Positions 54,767-63,294 of a stretch of DNA of 64,000 nucleotides are shown here, piece after piece. Both the position numbers and the translations under genes were made by a program. The notes under the pieces are model-generated. The model ran no database searches. It was not told the origin of the DNA and was given only the letters and a program-made list of their open reading frames with translations. The DNA lies in contig NZ_LDPO01000005.1 in NCBI RefSeq assembly GCF_001021505.1, forward strand, positions 124,001-188,000, read 5' to 3'. How positions within the stretch are numbered: the stretch's first letter is position 1; the number at the start of each line of letters is the position of its first letter. This stretch comes from Mycolicibacter heraklionensis (lineage in GTDB: Bacteria > Actinomycetota > Actinomycetes > Mycobacteriales > Mycobacteriaceae).

Positions 54767-55156
54767 CTAGCCGACCTCGTGTAGCCGCAACCCGTCCACC
54801 CGTTCGAAGTGCTTGCGGTTGCGGGTGGCCAACGGCAGGTCGAAGGTCAAGCAGATGCCTGCCTGGAGGCAGTCGGCCAGCCCGATGTCTTGGCCACCCC
54901 GTCGTAGCGCGGCGGCCACATCGCCGGCGCGCAGTGCACATCGGGAATCGAGCGGAAAGGTTCGCGAGCGCACTAGCCGGAGGATATAGTCGCGGCGCGC
55001 CAAGAAGTCCATACCGACCCGCAGTTCGAATGCGGTTACCGCGGTGACACGCAGGCGATGGCCGGCAATTAACTCGCGGACCAACGACACGCCGGGGCCC
55101 TTGCCGCGCAGAAAATCGATGATCAGATCGGTGTCGACGACTACGACGCCCGCCAC
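54767..55156 (-). CDS. vapC: VapC-type PIN-domain toxin
   Basis: 129 residues. PIN-domain acidic residues: VVDTDLIIDFL (Asp), AVTAFELRVGM (Glu), and IGLADCLQAGICLTFDLPLA (two Asp). It is an endoribonuclease toxin that cuts RNA when free of its antitoxin. GTG 55156 lies within the last 16 bases of vapB, the usual coupling. The pair lies where M. tuberculosis has Rv3263. Confidence 0.9.
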   Translation of the reverse strand: MAGVVVVDTDLIIDFLRGKGPGVSLVRELIAGHRLRVTAVTAFELRVGMDFLARRDYILRLVRSRTFPLDSRCALRAGDVAAALRRGGQDIGLADCLQAGICLTFDLPLATRNRKHFERVDGLRLHEVG

Positions 55157-55380
55157 GTGGCTCTCGCCTCGTCGATGCGGGTTCGGACCTCGTGCGCCTC
55201 GGAGTCGGTAAGGGTGCCTTCGAGGCCCAGCAGCAGGTCGACCTCATCGGTGTTCAAATTTGCGAGGTAGCCGTCCAGCGCTTCCTGGACCAGGGCAGAA
55301 AATCCGCGCACACCGCGACGCTGTGCAATCGCGCTCAGGGCGCGGTGCTGTTCGTCGGTAATCTCCACCGTCGTGCGCAT
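55141..55380 (-). CDS. vapB: VapB-type ribbon-helix-helix antitoxin
   Basis: 79 residues. The N-terminal ribbon-helix-helix is MRTTVEITDEQHRALSAIAQ followed by RGVRGFSALVQEALDGYL; the acidic C-terminal part binds and blocks VapC. ATG 55380 has no ribosome site and directly follows a GCATGC palindrome, so the mRNA may be leaderless. Confidence 0.9.
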   Translation of the reverse strand: MRTTVEITDEQHRALSAIAQRRGVRGFSALVQEALDGYLANLNTDEVDLLLGLEGTLTDSEAHEVRTRIDEARATWRAS

Positions 55381-55390
55381 GCATGCATGC
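55377..55390. promoter_or_regulatory. Palindromic GCATGC repeat at the vapB start, candidate autoregulatory operator
   Basis: GCATGCATGCATGC, a perfect 14-bp palindrome that covers the vapB start codon. VapBC complexes commonly bind palindromes at their own promoter. ACACATGC just upstream (55393-55400) adds a further half-site. Confidence 0.5.
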
Positions 55391-55439
55391 TAACACATGC
55401 CCTAGTGGCCACGGTCCGGATCAGCCGCGGCGAGCGGCT

Positions 55440-56007
55440 TCCTGGGGAACATCGTCGGCGGGGATGACGAAGCGAGAGAGATCACCGAAGGCATGCTGGC
55501 CCGTGTCGACAGCATCGACAATCCTTCGCTGAGATGCATCGCGTTGCTTGCGTACGGACTGGCGCACCGTGTGACGGATCCGCCGAGTGCTTTGGACGCC
55601 CTGCGTCGTGGCCTTGAAATCGCTCAACAGAGCGGCAATGAATGGGCCGAATCCCATCTGGCAGCCAGCCTGTCGAGGACTGCGGTCACCGGCGGCAAGT
55701 CCGCGGACGCCTTCGAATACCTCGAACTCGCCATTCGCAACTTCTCCGATGCGGGCAACTTCTCGTTGATGAACACTTCCTTGGCGATCCCCGCCGGCGT
55801 TCTCGACAAGCTCGGACACTACGAACCCGCCGCCACCATCAATGTGTGCGCCGCCTACCTTTGGACGCGTACCGCCAATCTCGAGATCAACACACGATCG
55901 ACCATCTGCGCGGGGTACTCGGCGATCAGGCGTACGAAGTCCTCGCCGAGGCCGGCCGGCACATGACCGACGCCGACATGGCGGCATACGCGCTCGATCA
56001 GATCTAG
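55440..56007 (+). pseudogene. Frameshifted C-terminal fragment of a cyclase/ATPase-type TPR regulator
   Basis: The first frame (open from before 55440 to about 55890) reads SIDNPSLRCIALLAYGLAHR, ALDALRRGLEIAQQSGN and YEPAATINVCAAY, then NLEINT. The natural continuation, TIDHLRGVLGDQAYEVLAEA ending ALDQI, is in another frame to 56007. This is the C-terminal end of the large mycobacterial adenylate-cyclase or LuxR-like AAA proteins. The N-terminal cyclase and ATPase parts are gone, so it is a doubly broken remnant next to vapBC. Confidence 0.7.
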
Positions 56008-56049
56008 CGGGCTCGTGCTCAGCTCAGCGGCTCGGAATGACCGCCGAGC

Positions 56050-56589
56050 TCAAAACCGATCCGTCGCCACGCCCACCAGATGCGCCACCGCGTCGTCGGC
56101 GTCCGGCGGTAGCGCATCCACCGGCCACCAGCGCAGGTCGTCCGATTCCTCGCTGATGCCGATCTGCGCACCCGCCGGCGCGTGCGCTACGAACTGCAGG
56201 TCCAAATGCCGGGTCGGCACACCCAGCGAGCACGTCACCGGATGCACGTGCACGGCTGCCAGCTGCGGATCCAACCGCAGATCGACGATGCCGGATTCCT
56301 CGGTGGCCTCACGCAGCGCGGCGGTGACGATGTCGGCGTCGGTGTCCTCGCAGTGCCCGCCGAGCTGCAGCCAGCGGCCCACCCGGGGGTGCAGCGTCAG
56401 CAGCGCGTGCTCACCGGTGTGGTCGAGCACCAGTGTCGAGGCGGTGATGTGGCCGGGAACGCATTCGCGCCGGCACGCGTCGGGGCGGGCAGCCAGAAAC
56501 GCCAGCACCGCCTGCCGTAGCGAGTCCTGCGCGGAATCCGGTGCAGCCCAAGCGCTCAGTGCTGCGACGGCGGAGTCGTGCAGACTCAT
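56050..56589 (-). CDS. Nudix hydrolase
   Basis: 179 residues. The Nudix box is [20 protein letters not shown] followed by EESGI, with the REATEE metal-binding core. The substrate is not predictable. ATG 56589 overlaps the fbiB stop (ATGA), so it is third in the fbiA-fbiB-Nudix operon. Substrates linked to F420 or nucleotide clean-up are a speculation from context. Confidence 0.88.
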   Translation of the reverse strand: MSLHDSAVAALSAWAAPDSAQDSLRQAVLAFLAARPDACRRECVPGHITASTLVLDHTGEHALLTLHPRVGRWLQLGGHCEDTDADIVTAALREATEESGIVDLRLDPQLAAVHVHPVTCSLGVPTRHLDLQFVAHAPAGAQIGISEESDDLRWWPVDALPPDADDAVAHLVGVATDRF

Positions 56590-57926
56590 CGCCGCACCAG
56601 AAGGTCGCCGACTTCGGCCGGTGGGCGGGGTTCGGGCGGGTCGGTCGGATAGCCGATCGCGATCGCGCCCAAGGGTTCCCAGTCGGCTGGCAGATCCAGT
56701 TCGGTGCGGACCAAATCAGGGGTGAAGATGGTGGAGCCGATCCAGCAGCTGCCCACCCCACGTACCGCCAGGGCCACCAACAGGCCCTGGACGGCGGCGC
56801 CGACGGCAACCGTGAACATGGTGTGCTCGGCGGCCGTGCGGGTGGCGTCGGGGTAGTGGTGGGCGCCGTCGGGCACCATTATCGGGATGACGACTTCGGG
56901 TGCGTCATAAAGGATCTGGCCACGCGAAACCCGGGCCTCAATGGCCTCGGGGGACTTGCCGTCGCCGGTCAGGTCGGACCGCCACCGCTGGGCCATGGCA
57001 TCGAGCAGCCGAGTGCGCGTGCTTGGCGTCTGCAGCCAGACGAACCGGACCGGGCGGGTGTGATGCGGCGCCGGGGCAGTCAGGGCCTCGGCCATGGCGT
57101 CGGTGATCAGTTGCCCCGGAACGGGTTCGCCGGCGAAGCTGCGCACCGAGCGGCGCAAAAGCTGCGCTTGGCCGCGTCCGACCTCGATGGCCTCGGCGGT
57201 GCCGAGCCAGAACAGGTCGTCAGGACCGGAACGCACCAATGCCGCTGCGGTGGAACCGTCGTCGGGGCTGGCAACACCACGCACGACGGCCACCGGAACA
57301 TCGGTGAGCTTGCCCTTCACCAGGTCCGCGGCCGCGGCGAGTTCGTCGGCGACGGCGACTTCGGTGACCACCAACTCGTTGCCGTGCCGGTCGACGGACC
57401 CGGCATAGCCGTTGAGGACGGACAGCCCCGACGCCCCGATCGCGACGTCGATCTGGCCGTTGCGCCAGGCGCGGCCCATGGTGTCGGTGATCAGCACTGC
57501 CACGCTGACGCCGAGGTGCTCGGCCAGTCCGGCGCGCAACGCGGCGGCGCTGCCGTCGGGATCGACCGGCAGCAGCGCAAGTTCGTCGGAGCCGACGTTG
57601 GAGCCGTCCACACCGGCGGCGGCCTGCACCAGACCGAGGCGGTTCTCGGTGATCCAGGTGCGGCCCTTGCGGGCCAGCACACGCACCGCTTCGGCCTCGA
57701 CCAGCTGGCGGCGCAGCGCATCACGCGCCTCGGCGTCGTGTGGCGCCGGCACGATGCGGCCCTCGCACTTGGACACCACCTTGCTGGTGACCACCACGAT
57801 GTCGCCGTCGGTCAGCCAGGGGGCGGCTTGGGCCAGCGCGGCCGCGAGGTCGTCGCCCGGCCGGAATTCGCCCAAGCCGGTCACTGGCAAGATCTCGACC
57901 TTGGCGGCGCTGCCGTGCTCGGTCAT
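56586..57926 (-). CDS. fbiB: Coenzyme F420:gamma-L-glutamate ligase FbiB
   Basis: 446 residues. Residues 8 to 245 are the F420 gamma-glutamyl ligase domain ([39 protein letters not shown]). Residues 250 to 446 are a nitroreductase-like FMN domain ([20 protein letters not shown]). It adds glutamates to F420-0 and reduces dehydro-F420. It starts four bases inside fbiA. Confidence 0.95.
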   Translation of the reverse strand: MTEHGSAAKVEILPVTGLGEFRPGDDLAAALAQAAPWLTDGDIVVVTSKVVSKCEGRIVPAPHDAEARDALRRQLVEAEAVRVLARKGRTWITENRLGLVQAAAGVDGSNVGSDELALLPVDPDGSAAALRAGLAEHLGVSVAVLITDTMGRAWRNGQIDVAIGASGLSVLNGYAGSVDRHGNELVVTEVAVADELAAAADLVKGKLTDVPVAVVRGVASPDDGSTAAALVRSGPDDLFWLGTAEAIEVGRGQAQLLRRSVRSFAGEPVPGQLITDAMAEALTAPAPHHTRPVRFVWLQTPSTRTRLLDAMAQRWRSDLTGDGKSPEAIEARVSRGQILYDAPEVVIPIMVPDGAHHYPDATRTAAEHTMFTVAVGAAVQGLLVALAVRGVGSCWIGSTIFTPDLVRTELDLPADWEPLGAIAIGYPTDPPEPRPPAEVGDLLVRR

Positions 57927-58927
57927 CGCACGCCCGCGAGATCCAGCCCGGTGCGGACCATTTCGGCCGTGGTGGCCGGATCGGTCATCAGCAGCGGGGC
58001 AGCGCGTACGGTCACGCCGGCGATGTCGGAACCGTCGACGGACTCACCCTCATGCACCAGCCAGTAGTCCAGGATCCCGGTCCCGCTGCGTGCGCCGTAG
58101 TGCTCGCCGACCGCGCGGGAGGTGGAATCCAGGCCGATCACGCTCAGGCAAACGTCTGCCATGCCGCGCAACGGTTTTCCGGCGACGATCGGGGAGTAGC
58201 CGACAATCGGCGCCGCAGTGGAGCGCAGCGCCGCGCGAACACCCGGGACGGCCAGGATGGCACCGATGCTCACCACCGGATTGGAGGGGGCCAGCAGCAC
58301 GATGTCGGCGCCGGTGATGGCGTCGACGACTTCCGGTGTGGCCGCGGCCTTCTCTGCGCCCACGAAACCGAAGCCGTGGGTGGGAACCTGGGCGCGGTAG
58401 CGCACCCACCATTCCTGGAAGTGGATTGCGCGCTGGGTGTCGTCGGCCGGATCGGTGATGACGACGTGGGTTTCGCAGCTGTCGTTGGTGACGGGAAGCA
58501 GCTTCGCTCCCGGCTGCCAGCGTTCGCACAGTGCCGAAGTCACCTCTGTCAGCGGATAGCCGGCCCGCAGCGACTGGGTGCGGACCAGGTGGGTGGCCAG
58601 ATCCCGGTCGCCGAGGCCGAACCAGTCGGGCTGCATGCCGTAGCGGGCCAACTCCTCCATGGCGTGCCAGGTTTCGTCGCGGTGCCCCCAGCCGCGCTCG
58701 GCATCGACGCCGCCGCCCAGGGTGTACATGCAGGTGTCCAGGTCGGGGCAGATGCGGACCCCGTGCATCCAGGCGTCGTCGCCGACGTTGACGACTGCGG
58801 TCAGTTCGTGCGCGGCGGTCCCGTTGTCCGCTGCGGATTCGGCGAATTGGCCCAGACCCAGCAGTTTCTGGACGCCGAGCAGGAACCGGGCGCCGCCGAC
58901 CCCCCCGACGAGAACGGTGACCTTCAC
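57923..58927 (-). CDS. fbiA: Phosphoenolpyruvyl transferase FbiA (F420 synthesis)
   Basis: 334 residues. CofD-type: [20 protein letters not shown] at the N terminus, [20 protein letters not shown], and [18 protein letters not shown]. It joins the lactyl/enolpyruvyl phosphate unit to FO, making dehydro-F420-0. ATG 58927 is at the head of the fbiA-fbiB-Nudix operon and divergent from whiB2 across 347 bases. Confidence 0.95.
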   Translation of the reverse strand: MKVTVLVGGVGGARFLLGVQKLLGLGQFAESAADNGTAAHELTAVVNVGDDAWMHGVRICPDLDTCMYTLGGGVDAERGWGHRDETWHAMEELARYGMQPDWFGLGDRDLATHLVRTQSLRAGYPLTEVTSALCERWQPGAKLLPVTNDSCETHVVITDPADDTQRAIHFQEWWVRYRAQVPTHGFGFVGAEKAAATPEVVDAITGADIVLLAPSNPVVSIGAILAVPGVRAALRSTAAPIVGYSPIVAGKPLRGMADVCLSVIGLDSTSRAVGEHYGARSGTGILDYWLVHEGESVDGSDIAGVTVRAAPLLMTDPATTAEMVRTGLDLAGVR

Positions 58928-59105
58928 AGCGCACGACAGTACCGTTGGCGCCGTTATGCTCGGCGTGGCGGACCGCCGTCACCGGTCGCGGCAGGGGCGC
59001 GGTAAGACACGCCGATAGGCGAGTGTGGGGTAGATGACAGGGACTCGCCGGTCTCGGACACGTTGGAAATCGATCACGAGATGGTAAGGAATTTGGCCAT
59101 TCGGC

Positions 59106-59134
59106 TTGACCGGGCTGGTCAACCCGTGTCTAAT
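59106..59134 (+). promoter_or_regulatory. SigA-type promoter of whiB2
   Basis: TTGACC at 59106-59111, 17 bases, TCTAAT at 59129-59134; each hexamer is one base from consensus. A start near 59141 gives a leader of about 134 bases before whiB2. Confidence 0.55.
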
Positions 59135-59217
59135 CACACTAGTGTCATTTCCCGGTTGGCCAGCCGATTTCGGTGTCGCAGACCGAGATTCGATCACATG
59201 TTCGAATTGGGATGGTC

Positions 59218-59231
59218 AATATCTCGATATT
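59218..59231. promoter_or_regulatory. AATATC-TC-GATATT palindrome in the whiB2 leader
   Basis: Perfect 14-bp palindrome, AT-rich in a GC-rich context, 44 bases before the whiB2 start and downstream of the likely transcription start. It could be an operator in the leader. Confidence 0.4.
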
Positions 59232-59274
59232 CGGCCGACATATCAGGATCGCGCTACAGGTGAGGAGGCGGAGC

Positions 59275-59661
59275 ATGTCCTATGAGCACCTTTGGGGCGT
59301 GATGGGCGGTGCATCGCACGCCGGTGCCGAATTGGTTACGCCGACCGGGCTCGAGGCGACGCCCAGCCGGCCGCATCTGAGTCTGGTTCCCGAACCCGAG
59401 GACTATGACGAGTTCGACCCGTTCGACCCGGCGACGGCCACCAACGAGCAATGGCAGGACCGTGCGCTGTGCTCGCAGACCGACCCGGAGGCGTTCTTCC
59501 CGGAGAAGGGCGGCTCGACCCGGGAGGCCAAGAAGATCTGCCAGCGGTGCTCGGTTCGCAGCGAGTGCCTGGAATACGCTCTGGCGCACGACGAGCGCTT
59601 CGGTATCTGGGGTGGGCTTTCCGAGCGTGAGCGCCGCCGCCTCAAGCGCGGCATCATCTGA
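59275..59661 (+). CDS. whiB2: WhiB2 iron-sulfur transcription regulator
   Basis: 128 residues. Four cluster cysteines lie in ALCSQTDPEAFFPEKGGSTR, KICQRCSVRSECLEYAL; then the GIWGG turn and the basic RERRRLKRGII tail for DNA and sigma contact. WhiB2 (WhmD) controls cell division and septation and is essential in M. smegmatis. GAGGAGG precedes ATG 59275 by about 6 bases; the N-terminal 40 residues are longer than in the M. tuberculosis protein. Confidence 0.95.
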   Translation: MSYEHLWGVMGGASHAGAELVTPTGLEATPSRPHLSLVPEPEDYDEFDPFDPATATNEQWQDRALCSQTDPEAFFPEKGGSTREAKKICQRCSVRSECLEYALAHDERFGIWGGLSERERRRLKRGII

Positions 59662-59670
59662 GCGCGTCTT

Positions 59671-59693
59671 CCCCGACTGCGCTCTCTGCGGGG
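59671..59693. terminator. Weak stem-loop between convergent whiB2 and the zincin-like gene
   Basis: CCCCG (59671-59675) and CGGGG (59689-59693) around a 13-base loop, in the 33 bases between two gene ends. Confidence 0.3.
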
Positions 59694-59694
59694 T

Positions 59695-60150
59695 CTAGTC
59701 GTCGATCGTCGGGTCGATGACGGCGGGCTCGACATCCAAGTAGGTGGCGACCTGGGCCACCAGAATCTCGTGCAATAAATCGCCGAGCTCTGTGCTGTCG
59801 TTCGCGCGTTGCTCGATCGGCTTGCGGAACAACAAAATTCGGGCACGCGTCGGATTTCCGCGGACATCCACCCCGGCCGGAATCAAGCGGGCCAGCGGAA
59901 TTGGCCCGTCCGCGACCACTTCCGGGGGCCACTGCACGCTGTCGGGATCCTTGGCCGCGATCCGCGGGATCTCGTCGACCGCGACGTCGAGCGCGGTCAG
60001 CCGTTGCTTCCACCGTTGTTCGATGGGCTCGTAGGCCTCCAGCACCGCCATGTCGAAGCGTTCGGCACGGGTGCGCCAGCCCGGCACGGTCGGCGGCAAC
60101 AGCGGCCCGCGGGTTTCACGGCCGCGCCTGCGGCGACGCGTGGCGGTCAC
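59695..60150 (-). CDS. Zincin-like metallopeptidase-family protein, zinc motif incomplete
   Basis: 151 residues. It belongs to the small zincin_1 family (orthologue position of Rv3259). The expected HExxH helix reads LHEILVAQVATYLDV here: the first His and Glu remain but the second His is valine. Zinc binding is therefore doubtful, and it may be structural only. A basic N terminus (RRRRRGRETRG) precedes the domain. It is divergent from the DUF3499 gene. Confidence 0.83.
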   Translation of the reverse strand: MTATRRRRRGRETRGPLLPPTVPGWRTRAERFDMAVLEAYEPIEQRWKQRLTALDVAVDEIPRIAAKDPDSVQWPPEVVADGPIPLARLIPAGVDVRGNPTRARILLFRKPIEQRANDSTELGDLLHEILVAQVATYLDVEPAVIDPTIDD

Positions 60151-60241
60151 GGAAGAAGATGGTAACGGTTGTGCATAGGGTGCCGGCCGATTGCGCGTGT
60201 CCGGCGCCGCCGGGGCGCGCGGCCACGATAGCCTCGACCGC

Positions 60242-60682
60242 GTGAACGTTCCCCGCCGTTGCTGCCGGCCAGGGTGTCCGCACTATGCGGTGGCGACGCT
60301 GACGTTCGTCTACTCGGACTCCACCGCCGTGGTCGGCCCGCTGGCGACCGCCGCCGAGCCGCATTCCTGGGATCTGTGCTTCAGCCACGCGGGCCGGATC
60401 ACAGCCCCGCGCGGTTGGGAACTGGTCCGTCACCCCGGCCCCTGGGTGTCCCCCGAAGAGGATGACCTGATCGCGCTTGCCGAGGCGGTTCGCGAGCGCG
60501 AATCCGGGCGAGCGGCCCCGGCCAACGGGTGGTACCCACAGGCCAATCCGGTCGACTCCCCGACCCGGGGAGCGCCCAACGCTGGACCCGGTGGCGGTGT
60601 GCTGGCACCGCCCGGTCCGCCCGGCAAGACCAATGGTCGACGCCGTGGCCACCTGCGTGTGTTGCCAGACCCGTCGGACTGA
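60242..60682 (+). CDS. DUF3499 protein with zinc-ribbon-like N terminus
   Basis: 146 residues from GTG 60242. Cysteines in CCRPGCPHYAVATLTFVYSD and HSWDLCFSHA form a probable zinc site; the rest is proline-rich and disordered. DUF3499 is conserved in Actinobacteria at this position (Rv3258c), upstream of phosphomannomutase. Function unknown. Confidence 0.87.
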   Translation: MNVPRRCCRPGCPHYAVATLTFVYSDSTAVVGPLATAAEPHSWDLCFSHAGRITAPRGWELVRHPGPWVSPEEDDLIALAEAVRERESGRAAPANGWYPQANPVDSPTRGAPNAGPGGGVLAPPGPPGKTNGRRRGHLRVLPDPSD

Positions 60683-60740
60683 TCGCGGGTTCCGGGCTAG
60701 GCTTGAGCGTCAAGAGTCCACTGCGTCAGGAGCCCTGTCC

Positions 60741-62156
60741 ATGTCTCGGCCCGCTGCGGCTGTCCACCGTGTGATCAAGGCGTACGACGTACGCGGCCTG
60801 GTCGGTTCGGAGATCGATGAATCCCTCGTCACCGAGGTCGGATCCTCGTTTGCTCGGCTGATGGCCGAGGAAGGCGCCCGGCAGGTGGTGATCGGCCACG
60901 ACATGCGGGACAGTTCGCCAGTGCTGTCGGCGGCGTTCGCCGAGGGCGTGGTTGCCCGCGGCCTGGATGTGGTCCGGATCGGGCTGGCGTCGACCGACCA
61001 GCTCTATTTCGCCTCCGGGGCGCTGGACTGCCCGGGTGCGATGTTCACCGCCAGCCACAACCCGGCCGCCTACAACGGCATCAAGCTCTGCCGGGCGGGT
61101 GCCAAGCCGGTGGGCGCCGACACCGGCCTGGGCCGGATCCGCGATGAGCTGATCGCCGGTGTCGACCCGGCCGGCGACGGCCAGGGGTCGCGCGGCAGCG
61201 TCACCGACCGCGACGTGCTGGCCGACTATGCGGCGTTCCTGCACTCTCTGGTCGACATCTCCGGTCTGCGTCCGCTGCGCGTGGCTGTCGACGCCGGCAA
61301 CGGAATGGCCGGCCACACCGCGCCGGCGGTGTTCGGATCGGTTGGCGCGATCACGCTGCTGCCGCTGTATTTCGAGCTGGACGGCAACTTCCCCAACCAC
61401 GAGGCCAACCCGCTGGACCCGGCCAACCTCACCGATCTGCAGGCGTTCGTGCGCGAGCAGGGCGCCGACATCGGGCTGGCCTTCGACGGCGACGCCGACC
61501 GCTGCTTCGTGGTCGACGAGCGCGGCGAGCCGGTGTCCCCGTCGGCGGTGACCGGCTTGGTGGCCGCCCGCGAACTGGCCCGCGAGCCCGGCGCGACGGT
61601 GATCCACAACCTGATCACCTCGCATGCCGTGCCGGAACTGGTCACCGAGCGCGGCGGCACACCGCTGCGGTCGCGGGTCGGGCACTCCTACATCAAGGCG
61701 CTGATGGCCGAGACCGGGGCCATCTTCGGCGGGGAGCACTCGGCGCACTACTACTTCCGGGATTTCTGGGGCGCCGACTCGGGCATGCTGGCCGCCCTGC
61801 ACGTGCTGGCGGCGCTCGGCGAACAGCAGCGGCCGCTCTCAGAGCTGACCGCCGACTACCAGCGTTACGCAGCGTCCGGCGAGATCAATTTCACGGTCTC
61901 CGATGCGCAGGCCTGTGTGGATGCGGTGGTCAGCTCGTTCGGTGACCAGGTGGCCGTCGACCACCTCGACGGCGTGACCGTCGACCTGGGTGCGGGCAGC
62001 TGGTTCAACCTGCGCAGCTCCAACACCGAGCCGCTGCTGCGGCTCAATGTCGAGGCGCCCGACGCCGCCGCGGTGGACGCGGTGGTGGCGCAAGTCTCCG
62101 AACAGATCGCCCGGCAGGGCCAAGCCGTCACCGCCGCGGAGAAGTCGCGTCCGTGA
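60741..62156 (+). CDS. manB: Phosphomannomutase/phosphoglucomutase
   Basis: 471 residues. Alpha-D-phosphohexomutase: phosphoserine loop FTASHNPAAYNGIKL, metal loop FDGDADRCFVVDE, substrate loop GGEHSAHYYFRDFWGADSG, and RSSNTEPLLRLNVE. It converts mannose-6-phosphate to mannose-1-phosphate, ahead of the guanylyltransferase at 53589. ATG 60741 chosen. The stop overlaps the TobH-like gene. Confidence 0.95.
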   Translation: MSRPAAAVHRVIKAYDVRGLVGSEIDESLVTEVGSSFARLMAEEGARQVVIGHDMRDSSPVLSAAFAEGVVARGLDVVRIGLASTDQLYFASGALDCPGAMFTASHNPAAYNGIKLCRAGAKPVGADTGLGRIRDELIAGVDPAGDGQGSRGSVTDRDVLADYAAFLHSLVDISGLRPLRVAVDAGNGMAGHTAPAVFGSVGAITLLPLYFELDGNFPNHEANPLDPANLTDLQAFVREQGADIGLAFDGDADRCFVVDERGEPVSPSAVTGLVAARELAREPGATVIHNLITSHAVPELVTERGGTPLRSRVGHSYIKALMAETGAIFGGEHSAHYYFRDFWGADSGMLAALHVLAALGEQQRPLSELTADYQRYAASGEINFTVSDAQACVDAVVSSFGDQVAVDHLDGVTVDLGAGSWFNLRSSNTEPLLRLNVEAPDAAAVDAVVAQVSEQIARQGQAVTAAEKSRP

Positions 62157-63286
62157 CCGCGTTCTCCGGCTCTTTCTCCACCGTCGACCTCGATGACACC
62201 GAGGCCCTGTTGGCGGCTGACCACGACGGCGCGCTGTGGGCCGCGTCGATGGCCGGGGCGCAGGTGCGCGCCACCGCCGCAGCGGTCGACGAAGGCGCGT
62301 TGGATGCCGTGCGCAGCGAAAGCCGTGACTACCCGCCGCGGACCGTTATCTGGCTGTCCACCCGCGGTACCGCCGCCACGGCCGGGAGTCTGCTGGCCGC
62401 GACGCGCGGCGATTCGGCGCGCGCGCCGCTGGTGCTGGCCGCCGAGGCCCCGTCCTGGATCGGGTCGCTGGACGTACTGATCGTCGCCGGCGACGACCCG
62501 GGCGACCCGGCGCTGGTCGCTGCGGCTGCGGCCGGAGTACGTCGCGGAGCACGGGTGGTGGTGGTCGCGCCCTATGAGGGGCCGCTCCGGGACGCCACCG
62601 CCGGCCGCGTGGCTGTGCTGGAGCCGCGGATCGCCGTCGCGGCGGAGTTCGGCCTGCCGCGCTACCTGGCCGCTGGGCTGGCCGTCATGGACGCGCTGGA
62701 GGCCGACGGTGCGGCTGCACGGACCGACCTGGGCGCGCTGGCCGACGAACTCGACGCCGAGGCGCTGCGCAACAGTGCTGCGCGTGAGCTGTTCACCAAC
62801 CCGGCGAAGATGTTGGCCGACCGCATCGTCGGCCGCGACGTCGCGTTGGCCGGCGATTGCGCGGCAACCCTGGCGCTGGCGCGGCACGGCTGCGCGGCGA
62901 TGCTGCGGATCGGTCGGACCACGGTGGCGGCCACCGGGCTGGCTGACGCGGTGATCGCACTGCGGGCACGCTCCGCGGGTGGTCGCGACGTCCCCGACAT
63001 CTTTCACGACGAACAGATCGACGGTCCGGCCGTCGACCGGTTGCGGGTGCTGGTCCTGACGCTGGCCGCCGAGCGTACCGTGGTGGCGGCCCGAATCAAC
63101 GGCTTGCACGATGTCGACCTGGTCGCAGCCGGGGACGTACCGGTGGCAGCGGGCGCCTCGGAGGAAACCGCGGCCCCGACCCAGGGGCTGTCTCCGAGCG
63201 GCCCGGGCCGGGCCGAAGAGCAGCTTGCAGTGTTGGCCGTGCGGTTGGAGATGGCCGCCGCCTACGTGCGACTTTTGCGGGGTTGA
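62153..63286 (+). CDS. TobH-like/SIS-domain-related protein
   Basis: 377 residues. Two Rossmann-like halves: VIWLSTRGTAATAGSLLAAT, DVLIVAGDDPGDPALVAAAA, and a later RLRVLVLTLAAERTVVAARI. It resembles the phosphoglucose/phosphomannose isomerase C-terminal-like proteins called TobH in mycobacteria (Rv3256c). Sitting between phosphomannomutase and manA suggests a role in mannose phosphate metabolism. ATG 62153 overlaps the previous stop. Confidence 0.85.
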   Translation: MTAFSGSFSTVDLDDTEALLAADHDGALWAASMAGAQVRATAAAVDEGALDAVRSESRDYPPRTVIWLSTRGTAATAGSLLAATRGDSARAPLVLAAEAPSWIGSLDVLIVAGDDPGDPALVAAAAAGVRRGARVVVVAPYEGPLRDATAGRVAVLEPRIAVAAEFGLPRYLAAGLAVMDALEADGAAARTDLGALADELDAEALRNSAARELFTNPAKMLADRIVGRDVALAGDCAATLALARHGCAAMLRIGRTTVAATGLADAVIALRARSAGGRDVPDIFHDEQIDGPAVDRLRVLVLTLAAERTVVAARINGLHDVDLVAAGDVPVAAGASEETAAPTQGLSPSGPGRAEEQLAVLAVRLEMAAAYVRLLRG

Positions 63287-63294
63287 CGGGAACA

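Larger units (their letters stand above)
58928..59274 (+). other. 347-bp divergent region between fbiA and whiB2
   Basis: No gene is seen. It contains a likely housekeeping promoter (59106-59134) and a palindrome (59218-59231) for whiB2, leaving a leader of about 130 bases. On the minus side no clear fbiA promoter was recognised. Confidence 0.6.
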
